Positions 23,450 through 37,300 of a stretch of 64,000 nucleotides of DNA are shown here, one piece after another (positions within the stretch are counted from its first letter, which is position 1; each line of letters starts with the position of its first letter). The stretch is taken from NCBI GenBank assembly GCA_963680875.1, contig OY804588.1, positions 79,384,829-79,448,828 of the forward strand. The letters run 5' to 3'. Made by a program: the position numbers and the translations under genes. The notes under the pieces are model-generated. The model made no database searches. It saw only the letters and a list, made by a program, of their open reading frames with translations, and was not told the DNA's origin. Source of the DNA: Bathymodiolus brooksi. Its lineage: Eukaryota > Mollusca > Bivalvia > Mytilida > Modiolidae.

Positions 23450-24650
23450 GCCGTCATGGCCATAATCGTATGGTAATTGGATTTACAACTACTCATTCAA
23501 TCAGTGCCAACCGTATAGGATATTTTGGCGGTTTTCTGTCAAAATGTGGATGTTTAATTTTGGTGCTTTCCAAAAGATGATTGTTTTATTTTGGTGCTTT
23601 TCAAAAGGTTAGAAAAAAAAAATGCTCTTGACTGTTATTTTTATCGTAGATCAAAAACGTTTGAAGTCAAATACCACGATATCTCACTAGAAGTTTGTTT
23701 AAAAAGTAACTAAGAACTTGGATACGGACGAAATACAAATACTTTTCCGGATGGCATTATCTGTGGATGAAAATTAATAAATAGTGATAAAATATTTATT
23801 AGCTAAGATGATAAGATGAACCTTGAAACAACATAAAACTCAAATTCACAATTACACTGTGGCTACCTTAAATAACGTTTGTCAATAGGTGTTTTTACAA
23901 CAGGTGTGAAATCCGTCTCATGTTTATATAACAATTTATTTGACTGACGACTGCCGGTATACTAATCGTACAATATAATGTCAATAATTAAGACCCTAGA
24001 GCTAAATTGACAATTAACATTTAGTTTCTTGTGAAAATTATTATACACATATTGTTAAATTATAATCTTTATTTATGTTCATTGCAAAGATCAGCCGTAC
24101 GTTTATCAACATTGGTACTGTCAACTAATAAATCCTGTTGTTTAGGTAACGGCAGTATTGACTTCGACGACATTTTGATTCAAATGGCTACGAGCCTACA
24201 AATTCTACTAAATTTTAATTTGACCACATGACCCTGATATCTACTCACAACTTTCGGAGGAAACATAAATACTTGAGTTGTGAATACTATTGATAATTTT
24301 AAGATTGATTAGTTTGAGTAATATCGTACTAGAACTTTTATAAAATATTGGTATTTTTTATTTTAGCGGATGTTATTTTTTGGCGTGTTTAATTTTGGCA
24401 CTTTCAAGAGAGGCACCAAATAAACCAAAATAAAACTACGGCCAAAATATCCCAATTTTCGGTATCACAACTGATGTTGTGAGTTCGAATCTCAATCAGG
24501 GCGAGGTGTACAACACTATGTGAAAAAGTTTATCAGTGTCTTGCAACAGGTCGTTGATTTTCTCCGGATCCTCCGGTTTCCTCCAACAATAAAACTGACC
24601 GCTATAACTGAAATATTGTTAAAAGTGGCGCTAAACACCATAAAACCAAA
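23450..24650 (+). mobile_element. SINE split by a TIR element
   Basis: The tRNA-like head (gggccgtcatggccataatc ... caatcagtgccaaccgtat) ends at 23516. The rest of the SINE resumes at 24460 (cggtatcacaactgatgttg, B-box-like gagttcgaatctc, body, then gaaatattgttaaaagtggc). The open frame at 24520 is a translation of the SINE body. Confidence 0.75.
23517..24459. mobile_element. Non-autonomous TIR element nested in a SINE
   Basis: The ends ggatattttggcggt (23518) and the inverted ac(t)acggccaaaatatccc (24435-24453) are imperfect inverted repeats. Just inside both, the words tttaattttggtgctttc and gtttaattttggcactttca recur. The flanks ccgtat and cggtat look like a 6-bp target duplication with one mismatch. 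The 66-residue frame at 24031 is unrecognised. The superfamily is not determined. Confidence 0.6.
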
Positions 24651-24842
24651 CCTCAATCATGTACTTATTATTAAAGCTAAGGTTCTCCCTCTCTGGCATA
24701 GGTGACCTAAGACGATTTCCGCTATCCTATTTGGTTCCTTTTGTTTTCTTGTTCCAAAAGAATTTTTAAGTGTGCACTAATCTGATATCTAATCCTTTTA
24801 TTTATTTAAAGTTTTTGTGAGTGTTAAGGTTTGGCTTAATGT

Positions 24843-25090
24843 GTTTAATGCCATTTTAATCAATATTTCTGTTATATCGTGCCAGTAAGTTTTATTGGTG
24901 GAGGAAACCAGAGTACACAGAGAAAACCACTGACCTGCCGCAAGTCACTGACGAACTTTATCACATAATGTTGTATCGAGTACAACTCGCCATGAGTGGG
25001 ATTCAAACTCACAACTTTAGCGGTGATAGGCACTGATTACACAGGTAGTTGTTAATCCAACTACCATACGATCATGACCACGACGACCCC
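24843..25090 (-). mobile_element. Full-length tRNA-headed SINE, reverse orientation
   Basis: On the minus strand it reads from a gtcgtggtcatgatcgtatg head, through tggtagttggattaacaact, a B-box-like gagtttgaatccc and gtgataaagttcgtcagtga, to the tail. It lies 135 bp from the donor of visible exon 2. Confidence 0.8.
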
Positions 25091-25225
25091 TTCACTTTTA
25101 TTCAAATACTAAATTTACAAGTTATCCACAAGTTTATAGATATACAATGCATACAGCATCATCAACACCGTTTTCTACATACGTTGATAGTTTCTTTATC
25201 AGTTACCATGGATACATGTACTTAC

Positions 25226-25357
25226 CAAATATTAACCATGTTTCCTTTATAGCAAGATAATATGAGAAATTGAGAGCAAAAGCTTGAGCTACACCAAACT
25301 CTGCTGTAGAGTTCTGCTCCTTTAGAGAGTAATACTCGGAGTAGCTGTAATAAGAAC
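25226..25357 (-). CDS. SLC44A: SLC44/CTL-like protein, visible exon 2 of 7, whose 5' edge is the satellite monomer
   Basis: This 132-bp exon encodes SYYSYSEYYSLKEQNSTAEF, GVAQAFALNFSYYLAIKETW and LIF, with split Gly codons at both ends. It matches the family segment between two helices (YYxYxEYxxLK ... YLxLxETWLxF). The acceptor that keeps phase is tctgtttcag above 25357, so the exon begins GT. A later AG (ttattacag, 25346-25345) would break phase with the exon at 48877. The donor is gtaag below 25226. The first 16 nt of the exon are identical to part of the 57-bp satellite that fills the preceding intron. Reading from any upstream copy in the same frame meets TGA within one monomer. Confidence 0.93.
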
Positions 25358-28300
25358 CTGAAACAGATAAGAAGATATTTAGATCTACAAAACATATATA
25401 GCTGTAATAAGAACCTGAAACAGATCAGAAGATATTTAGATCTACAAAACATATATAGCTGTAATAAGAACCTGAAACAGATCAGAAGATATTTAGATCT
25501 ACAAAACATATATAGCTGTAATAAGAACCTGAAACAGATCAGAAGATATTTAGATCTACATAACATATATAGCTGTAATAAGAACCTGAAACAGATCAGA
25601 AGATATTTAGATCTACAAAACATATATAGCTGTAATAAGAACCTGAAACAGATCAGAAGATATTTAGATCTACAAAACATATATAGCTGTAATAAGAACC
25701 TGAAACAGATCAGAAGATATTTAGATCCACAAAACATATATAGCTGTAATAAGAACCTGAAACAGATCAGAAGATATTTAGATCCACAAAACATATATAG
25801 CTGTAATAAGAACCTGAAACAGATCAGAAGATATTTAGATCTACAAAACATATATAGCTGTAGTAACAACCTGGAACAGATCAGAAGATATTTAGATCTA
25901 CAAAACATATATAGCTGTAATAAGAACCTGAAACAGATCAGAAGATATTTAGATCTACAAAACATATATAGCTGTAATAAGAACCTGAAACAGATCAGAA
26001 GATATTTAGATCTACAAAACATATATAGCTGTAATAAGAACCTGAAACAGATCAGAAGATATTTAGATCTACAAAACATATATAGCTGTAATAAGAACCT
26101 GAAACAGATCAGAAGATATTTAGATCTACATAACATATATAGCTGTAATAAGAACCTGAAACAGATCAGAAGATATTTAGATCTACAAAACATATATAGC
26201 TGTAATAAGAACCTGAAACAGATCAGAAGATATTTAGATCTACAAAACATATATAGCTGTAATAAGAACCTGAAACAGATCAGAAGATATTTAGATCTAC
26301 AAAACATATATAGCTGTAATAAGAACCTGAAACAGATCAGAAGATATTTAGATCTACAAAACATATATAGCTGTAATAAGAACCTGAAACAGATCAGAAG
26401 ATATTTAGATCTACAAAACATATATAGCTGTAATAAGAACCTGAAACAGATCAGAAGATATTTAGATCTACAAAACATATATAGCTGTAATAAGAACCTG
26501 AAACAGATCAGAAGATATTTAGATCTACAAAACATATATAGCTGTAATAAGAACCTGAAACAGATCAGAAGATATTTAGATCTACAAAACATATATAGCT
26601 GTAGTAACAACCTGGAACAGATCAGAAGATATTTAGATCTACAAAACATATATAGCTGTAGTAACAACCTGAAACAGATCAGAAGATATTTAGATCTACA
26701 AAACATATATAGCTATAGTAACAACCTGAAACAGATCAGAAGATATTTAGATCTACAAAACATATATAGCTGTAATAAGAACCTGAAACAGATCAGAAGA
26801 TATTTAGATCTACAAAACATATATAGCTGTAATAAGAACCTGAAACAGATCAGAAGATATTTAGATCTACAAAACATATATAGCTGTAATAAGAACCTGA
26901 AACAGATCAGAAGATATTTAGATCCACAAAACATATATAGCTGTAATAAGAACCTGAAACAGATCAGAAGATATTTAGATCTACAAAACATATATAGCTG
27001 TAATAAGAACCTGAAACAGATCAGAAGATATTTAGATCTACAAAACATATATAGCTGTAATAAGAACCTGAAACAGATCAGAAGATATTTAGATCTACAA
27101 AACATATATAGCTGTAATAAGAACCTGAAACAGATCAGAAGATATTTAGATCCACAAAACATATATAGCTGTAATAAGAACCTGAAACAGATCAGAAGAT
27201 ATTTAGATCTACAAAACATATATAGCTGTAATAAGAACCTGAAACAGATCAGAAGATATTTAGATCTACAAAACATATATAGCTGTAATAAGAACCTGAA
27301 ACAGATCAGAAGATATTTAGATCTACAAAACATATATAGCTGTAGTAACAACCTGGAACAGATCAGAAGATATTTAGATCTACAAAACATATATAGCTGT
27401 AGTAACAACCTGGAACAGATCAGAAGATATTTAGATCTACAAAACATATATAGCTATAGAAACAACCTGGAACAGATCAGAAGATATTTAGATCTACAAA
27501 ACATATATAGCTATAGTAACAACCTGGAACAGATCAGAAGATATTTAGATCTACAAAACATATATAGCTATAGAAACAACCTGGAACAGATCAGAAGATA
27601 TTTAGATCTACAAAACATATATAGCTGTAGTAACAACCTGGAACAGATCAGAAGATATTTAGATCTACAAAACATATATAGCTGTAGTAACAACCTGGAA
27701 CAGATCAGAAGATATTTAGATCTACAAAACATATCTAGCTGTAGTAACAACCTGGAACAGATCAGAAGATATTTAGATCTACAAAACATATATAGCTGTA
27801 GTAACAACCTGGAACAGATCAGAAGATATTTAGATCTACAAAACATTTATAGCTGTAGTAACAACCTGGAACAGATCAGAAGATATTTAGATCTACAAAA
27901 CATATATAGCTGTAATAAGAACCTGGAACAGATCAGAAGATATTTAGATCTACAAAACATATATAGCTGTAATAAGAACCTGAAACAGATCAGAAGATAT
28001 TTAGATCTACAAAACATATATAGCTGTAATAAGAACCTGAAACAGATCAGAAGATATTTAGATCTACAAAACATATATAGCTGTAATAAGAACCTGGAAC
28101 AGATCAGAAGATATTTAGATCTACAAAACATATATAGCTGTAGTAACAACCTGGAACAGATCAGAAGATATTTAGATCTACAAAACATATATAGCTATAG
28201 TAACAACCTGGAACAGATCAGAAGATATTTAGATCTACAAAACATATATAGCTATAGAAACAACCTGGAACAGATCAGAAGATATTTAGATCTACAAAAC

Positions 28301-31300
28301 ATATATAGCTGTAGTAACAACCTGGAACAGATCAGAAGATATTTAGATCTACAAAACATATCTAGCTGTAGTAACAACCTGGAACAGATCAGAAGATATT
28401 TAGATCTACAAAACATATATAGCTGTAGTAACAACCTGGAACAGATCAGAAGATATTTAGATCTACAAAACATATATAGCTGTAGTAACAACCTGGAACA
28501 GATCAGAAGATATTTAGATCTACAAAACATATATAGCTGTAGTAACAACCTGGAACAGATCAGAAGATATTTAGATCTACAAAACATATATAGCTATAGA
28601 AACAACCTGGAACAGATCAGAAGATATTTAGATCTACAAAACATATATAGCTGTAATAAGAACCTGGAACAGATCAGAAGATATTTAGATCTACAAAACA
28701 TATATAGCTGTAGTAACAACCTGGAACAGATCAGAAGATATTTAGATCTACAAAACATATATAGCTATAGAAACAACCTGGAACAGATCAGAAGATATTT
28801 AGATCTACAAAACATATATAGCTGTAATAACAACCTGGAACAGATCAGAAGATATTTAGATCTACAAAACATATATATCTATAGAAACAACCTGGAACAG
28901 ATCAGAAGATATTTAGATCTACAAAACATATATAGCTGTAGTAACAACCTGGAACAGATCAGAAGATATTTAGATCTACAAAACATATATAGCTGTAGTA
29001 ACAACCTGGAACAGATCAGAAGATATTTAGATCTACAAAACATATATAGCTATAGTAACAACCTGGAACAGATCAGAAGATATTTAGATCTACAAAACAT
29101 ATATAGCTATAGAAACAACCTGGAACAGATCAGAAGATATTTAGATCTACAAAACATATATAGCTGTAATAACAACCTGGAACAGATCAGAAGATATTTA
29201 GATCTACAAAACATATATAGCTGTAGTAACAACCTGGAACAGATCAGAAGATATTTAGATCTACAAAACATATCTAGCTGTAGTAACAACCTGGAACAGA
29301 TCAGAAGATATTTAGATCTACAAAACATATATAGCTGTAATAAGAACCTGGAACAGATCAGAAGATATTTAGATCTACAAAACATATATAGCTATAGAAA
29401 CAACCTGGAACAGATCAGAAGATATGGAACAGATCAGAAGATATTTAGATCTACAAACCATATATAGCTGTAGTAACAACCTGGAACAGATCAGAAGATA
29501 TTTAGATCTACAAAACATATATAGCTATAGAAACAACCTGGAACAGATCAGAAGATATTTAGATCTACAAAACATATATAGCTGTAGTAACAACCTGGAA
29601 CAGATCAGAAGATATTTAGATCTACAAAACATATATAGCTATAGAAACAACCTGGAACAGATCAGAAGATATTTAGATCTACAAAACATATATAGCTGTA
29701 GTAACAACCTGGAACAGATCAGAAGATATTTAGATCTACAAAACATATATAGCTATAGAAACAACCTGGAACAGATCAGAAGATATTTAGATCTACAAAA
29801 CATATATAGCTGTAATAAGAACCTGGAACAGATCAGAAGATATTTAGATCTACAAAACATATATAGCTGTAATAACAACCTGGAACAGATCAGAAGATAT
29901 TTAGATCTACAAAACATATCTAGCTGTAGTAACAACCTGGAACAGATCAGAAGATATTTAGATCTACAAAACATATATAGCTGTAATAAGAACCTGGAAC
30001 AGATCAGAAGATATTTAGATCTACAAACATATATAGCTATAGAAACAACCTGGAACAGATCAGAAGATATTTAGATCTACAAACCATATATAGCTGTAGT
30101 AACAACCTGGAACAGATCAGAAGATATTTAGATCTACAAAACATATATAGCTATAGAAACAACCTGGAACAGATCAGAAGATATTTAGATCTACAAAACA
30201 TATATAGCTGTAGTAACAACCTGGAACAGATCAGAAGATATTTAGATCTACAAAACATATATAGCTATAGAAACAACCTGGAACAGATCAGAAGATATTT
30301 AGATCTACAAAACATATATAGCTGTAGTAACAACCTGGAACAGATCAGAAGATATTTAGATCTACAAAACATATATAGCTATAGAAACAACCTGGAACAG
30401 ATCAGAAGATATTTAGATCTACAAAACATATATAGCTGTAATAAGAACCTGGAACAGATCAGAAGATATTTAGATCTACAAAACATATATAGCTATAGTA
30501 ACAACCTGGAACAGATCAGAAGATATTTAGATCTACAAAACATATATAGCTGTAGTAACAACCTGGAACAGATCAGAAGATATTTAGATCTACAAAACAT
30601 ATATAGCTGTAGTAACAACCTGGAACAGATCAGAAGATATTTAGATCTACAAAACATATATAGCTATAGAAACAACCTGGAACAGATCAGAAGATATTTA
30701 GATCTACAAAACATATATAGCTGTAGTAACAACCTGGAACAGATCAGAAAATATTTACATCTACAAAACATATATAGCTGTAATAAGAACCTGAAACAGA
30801 TCAGAAGATATTTAGATCTACAAAACATATATAGCTGTAATAAGAACCTGAAACAGATCAGAAGATATTTAGATCTACAAAACATATATAGCTGTAATAA
30901 GAACCTGAAACAGATCAGAAGATATTTAGATCTACAAAACATATATAGCTGTAGTAACAACCTGGAACAGATCAGAAGATATTTAGATCTACAAAACATA
31001 TATAGCTGTAGTAACAACCTGGAACAGATCAGAAGATATTTAGATCTACAAAACATATATAGCTATAGAAACAACCTGGAACAGATCAGAAGATATTTAG
31101 ATCTACAAAACATATATAGCTATAGTAACAACCTGGAACAGATCAGAAGATATTTAGATCTACAAAACATATATAGCTATAGAAACAACCTGGAACAGAT
31201 CAGAAGATATTTAGATCTACAAAACATATATAGCTGTAGTAACAACCTGGAACAGATCAGAAGATATTTAGATCTACAAAACATATATAGCTGTAGTAAC

Positions 31301-34300
31301 AACCTGGAACAGATCAGAAGATATTTAGATCTACAAAACATATCTAGCTGTAGTAACAACCTGGAACAGATCAGAAGATATTTAGATCTACAAAACATAT
31401 ATAGCTGTAGTAACAACCTGGAACAGATCAGAAGATATTTAGATCTACAAAACATTTATAGCTGTAGTAACAACCTGGAACAGATCAGAAGATATTTAGA
31501 TCTACAAAACATATATAGCTGTAATAAGAACCTGGAACAGATCAGAAGATATTTAGATCTACAAAACATATATAGCTGTAATAAGAACCTGAAACAGATC
31601 AGAAGATATTTAGATCTACAAAACATATATAGCTGTAATAAGAACCTGAAACAGATCAGAAGATATTTAGATCTACAAAACATATATAGCTGTAATAAGA
31701 ACCTGGAACAGATCAGAAGATATTTAGATCTACAAAACATATATAGCTGTAGTAACAACCTGGAACAGATCAGAAGATATTTAGATCTACAAAACATATA
31801 TAGCTATAGTAACAACCTGGAACAGATCAGAAGATATTTAGATCTACAAAACATATATAGCTATAGAAACAACCTGGAACAGATCAGAAGATATTTAGAT
31901 CTACAAAACATATATAGCTGTAGTAACAACCTGGAACAGATCAGAAGATATTTAGATCTACAAAACATATCTAGCTGTAGTAACAACCTGGAACAGATCA
32001 GAAGATATTTAGATCTACAAAACATATATAGCTGTAGTAACAACCTGGAACAGATCAGAAGATATTTAGATCTACAAAACATATATAGCTATAGAAACAA
32101 CCTGGAACAGATCAGAAGATATTTAGATCTACAAAACATATATAGCTGTAATAACAACCTGGAACAGATCAGAAGATATTTAGATCTACAAAACATATAT
32201 ATCTATAGAAACAACCTGGAACAGATCAGAAGATATTTAGATCTACAAAACATATATAGCTGTAGTAACAACCTGGAACAGATCAGAAGATATTTAGATC
32301 TACAAAACATATATAGCTGTAGTAACAACCTGGAACAGATCAGAAGATATTTAGATCTACAAAACATATATAGCTATAGTAACAACCTGGAACAGATCAG
32401 AAGATATTTAGATCTACAAAACATATATAGCTATAGAAACAACCTGGAACAGATCAGAAGATATTTAGATCTACAAAACATATATAGCTGTAATAACAAC
32501 CTGGAACAGATCAGAAGATATTTAGATCTACAAAACATATATAGCTGTAGTAACAACCTGGAACAGATCAGAAGATATTTAGATCTACAAAACATATCTA
32601 GCTGTAGTAACAACCTGGAACAGATCAGAAGATATTTAGATCTACAAAACATATATAGCTGTAATAAGAACCTGGAACAGATCAGAAGATATTTAGATCT
32701 ACAAAACATATATAGCTATAGAAACAACCTGGAACAGATCAGAAGATATGGAACAGATCAGAAGATATTTAGATCTACAAACCATATATAGCTGTAGTAA
32801 CAACCTGGAACAGATCAGAAGATATTTAGATCTACAAAACATATATAGCTGTAGTAACAACCTGGAACAGATCAGAAGATATTTAGATCTACAAAACATA
32901 TATAGCTATAGAAACAACCTGGAACAGATCAGAAGATATTTAGATCTACAAAACATATATAGCTGTAGTAACAACCTGGAACAGATCAGAAGATATTTAG
33001 ATCTACAAAACATATATAGCTATAGAAACAACCTGGAACAGATCAGAAGATATTTAGATCTACAAAACATATATAGCTGTAATAAGAACCTGGAACAGAT
33101 CAGAAGATATTTAGATCTACAAAACATATATAGCTGTAATAACAACCTGGAACAGATCAGAAGATATTTAGATCTACAAAACATATCTAGCTGTAGTAAC
33201 AACCTGGAACAGATCAGAAGATATTTAGATCTACAAAACATATATAGCTGTAATAAGAACCTGGAACAGATCAGAAGATATTTAGATCTACAAACATATA
33301 TAGCTATAGAAACAACCTGGAACAGATGAGAAGATATTTAGATCTACAAACCATATATAGCTGTAGTAACAACCTGGAACAGATCAGAAGATATTTAGAT
33401 CTACAAAACATATATAGCTATAGAAACAACCTGGAACAGATCAGAAGATATTTAGATCTACAAAACATATATAGCTGTAGTAACAACCTGGAACAGATCA
33501 GAAGATATTTAGATCTACAAAACATATATAGCTATAGAAACAACCTGGAACAGATCAGAAGATATTTAGATCTACAAAACATATATAGCTGTAGTAACAA
33601 CCTGGAACAGATCAGAAGATATTTAGATCTACAAAACATATATAGCTATAGAAACAACCTGGAACAGATCAGAAGATATTTAGATCTACAAAACATATAT
33701 AGCTGTAATAAGAACCTGGAACAGATCAGAAGATATTTAGATCTACAAAACATATATAGCTATAGTAACAACCTGGAACAGATCAGAAGATATTTAGATC
33801 TACAAAACATATATAGCTGTAGTAACAACCTGGAACAGATCAGAAGATATTTAGATCTACAAAACATATATAGCTGTAGTAACAACCTGGAACAGATCAG
33901 AAGATATTTAGATCTACAAAACATATATAGCTATAGAAACAACCTGGAACAGATCAGAAGATATTTAGATCTACAAAACATATATAGCTATAGTAACAAC
34001 CTGGAACAGATCAGAAGATATTTAGATCTACAAAACATATATAGCTATAGAAACAACCTGGAACAGATCAGAAGATATTTAGATCTACAAAACATATATA
34101 GCTGTAGTAACAACCTGGAACAGATCAGAAGATATTTAGATCTACAAAACATATATAGCTGTAGTAACAACCTGGAACAGATCAGAAGATATTTAGATCT
34201 ACAAAACATATCTAGCTGTAGTAACAACCTGGAACAGATCAGAAGATATTTAGATCTACAAAACATATATAGCTGTAGTAACAACCTGGAACAGATCAGA

Positions 34301-37300
34301 AGATATTTAGATCTACAAAACATTTATAGCTGTAGTAACAACCTGGAACAGATCAGAAGATATTTAGATCTACAAAACATATATAGCTGTAATAAGAACC
34401 TGGAACAGATCAGAAGATATTTAGATCTACAAAACATATATAGCTGTAATAAGAACCTGAAACAGATCAGAAGATATTTAGATCTACAAAACATATATAG
34501 CTGTAATAAGAACCTGAAACAGATCAGAAGATATTTAGATCTACAAAACATATATAGCTGTAATAAGAACCTGGAACAGATCAGAAGATATTTAGATCTA
34601 CAAAACATATATAGCTGTAGTAACAACCTGGAACAGATCAGAAGATATTTAGATCTACAAAACATATATAGCTATAGTAACAACCTGGAACAGATCAGAA
34701 GATATTTAGATCTACAAAACATATATAGCTATAGAAACAACCTGGAACAGATCAGAAGATATTTAGATCTACAAAACATATATAGCTGTAGTAACAACCT
34801 GGAACAGATCAGAAGATATTTAGATCTACAAAACATATCTAGCTGTAGTAACAACCTGGAACAGATCAGAAGATATTTAGATCTACAAAACATATATAGC
34901 TGTAGTAACAACCTGGAACAGATCAGAAGATATTTAGATCTACAAAACATATATAGCTATAGAAACAACCTGGAACAGATCAGAAGATATTTAGATCTAC
35001 AAAACATATATAGCTGTAATAACAACCTGGAACAGATCAGAAGATATTTAGATCTACAAAACATATATATCTATAGAAACAACCTGGAACAGATCAGAAG
35101 ATATTTAGATCTACAAAACATATATAGCTGTAGTAACAACCTGGAACAGATCAGAAGATATTTAGATCTACAAAACATATATAGCTGTAGTAACAACCTG
35201 GAACAGATCAGAAGATATTTAGATCTACAAAACATATATAGCTATAGTAACAACCTGGAACAGATCAGAAGATATTTAGATCTACAAAACATATATAGCT
35301 ATAGAAACAACCTGGAACAGATCAGAAGATATTTAGATCTACAAAACATATATAGCTGTAATAACAACCTGGAACAGATCAGAAGATATTTAGATCTACA
35401 AAACATATATAGCTGTAGTAACAACCTGGAACAGATCAGAAGATATTTAGATCTACAAAACATATCTAGCTGTAGTAACAACCTGGAACAGATCAGAAGA
35501 TATTTAGATCTACAAAACATATATAGCTGTAATAAGAACCTGGAACAGATCAGAAGATATTTAGATCTACAAAACATATATAGCTATAGAAACAACCTGG
35601 AACAGATCAGAAGATATGGAACAGATCAGAAGATATTTAGATCTACAAACCATATATAGCTGTAGTAACAACCTGGAACAGATCAGAAGATATTTAGATC
35701 TACAAAACATATATAGCTATAGAAACAACCTGGAACAGATCAGAAGATATTTAGATCTACAAAACATATATAGCTGTAGTAACAACCTGGAACAGATCAG
35801 AAGATATTTAGATCTACAAAACATATATAGCTATAGAAACAACCTGGAACAGATCAGAAGATATTTAGATCTACAAAACATATATAGCTGTAGTAACAAC
35901 CTGGAACAGATCAGAAGATATTTAGATCTACAAAACATATATAGCTATAGAAACAACCTGGAACAGATCAGAAGATATTTAGATCTACAAAACATATATA
36001 GCTGTAATAAGAACCTGGAACAGATCAGAAGATATTTAGATCTACAAAACATATATAGCTGTAATAACAACCTGGAACAGATCAGAAGATATTTAGATCT
36101 ACAAAACATATCTAGCTGTAGTAACAACCTGGAACAGATCAGAAGATATTTAGATCTACAAAACATATATAGCTGTAATAAGAACCTGGAACAGATCAGA
36201 AGATATTTAGATCTACAAACATATATAGCTATAGAAACAACCTGGAACAGATGAGAAGATATTTAGATCTACAAACCATATATAGCTGTAGTAACAACCT
36301 GGAACAGATCAGAAGATATTTAGATCTACAAAACATATATAGCTATAGAAACAACCTGGAACAGATCAGAAGATATTTAGATCTACAAAACATATATAGC
36401 TGTAGTAACAACCTGGAACAGATCAGAAGATATTTAGATCTACAAAACATATATAGCTATAGAAACAACCTGGAACAGATCAGAAGATATTTAGATCTAC
36501 AAAACATATATAGCTGTAGTAACAACCTGGAACAGATCAGAAGATATTTAGATCTACAAAACATATATAGCTATAGAAACAACCTGGAACAGATCAGAAG
36601 ATATTTAGATCTACAAAACATATATAGCTGTAATAAGAACCTGGAACAGATCAGAAGATATTTAGATCTACAAAACATATATAGCTATAGTAACAACCTG
36701 GAACAGATCAGAAGATATTTAGATCTACAAAACATATATAGCTGTAGTAACAACCTGGAACAGATCAGAAGATATTTAGATCTACAAAACATATATAGCT
36801 GTAGTAACAACCTGGAACAGATCAGAAGATATTTAGATCTACAAAACATATATAGCTATAGAAACAACCTGGAACAGATCAGAAGATATTTAGATCTACA
36901 AAACATATATAGCTGTAGTAACAACCTGGAACAGATCAGAAAATATTTACATCTACAAAACATATATAGCTGTAATAAGAACCTGAAACAGATCAGAAGA
37001 TATTTAGATCTACAAAACATATATAGCTGTAATAAGAACCTGAAACAGATCAGAAGATATTTAGATCTACAAAACATATATAGCTGTAATAAGAACCTGA
37101 AACAGATCAGAAGATATTTAGATCTACAAAACATATATAGCTGTAGTAACAACCTGGAACAGATCAGAAGATATTTAGATCTACAAAACATATATAGCTG
37201 TAGTAACAACCTGGAACAGATCAGAAGATATTTAGATCTACAAAACATATATAGCTATAGAAACAACCTGGAACAGATCAGAAGATATTTAGATCTACAA

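Noticed and set aside
15799..25090. tRNA genes suggested by A- and B-box-like sequences
   Set aside because: The boxes are followed by a shared SINE body and tail. I could not fold a complete cloverleaf from any of them.
25345..25346. The nearer AG (ttattacag) as the true acceptor of visible exon 2
   Set aside because: It leaves one base before the TAC codon and is out of phase with the exon at 48877. The AG at 25359-25358 restores a Gly codon and adds SYYS, which fits the family.
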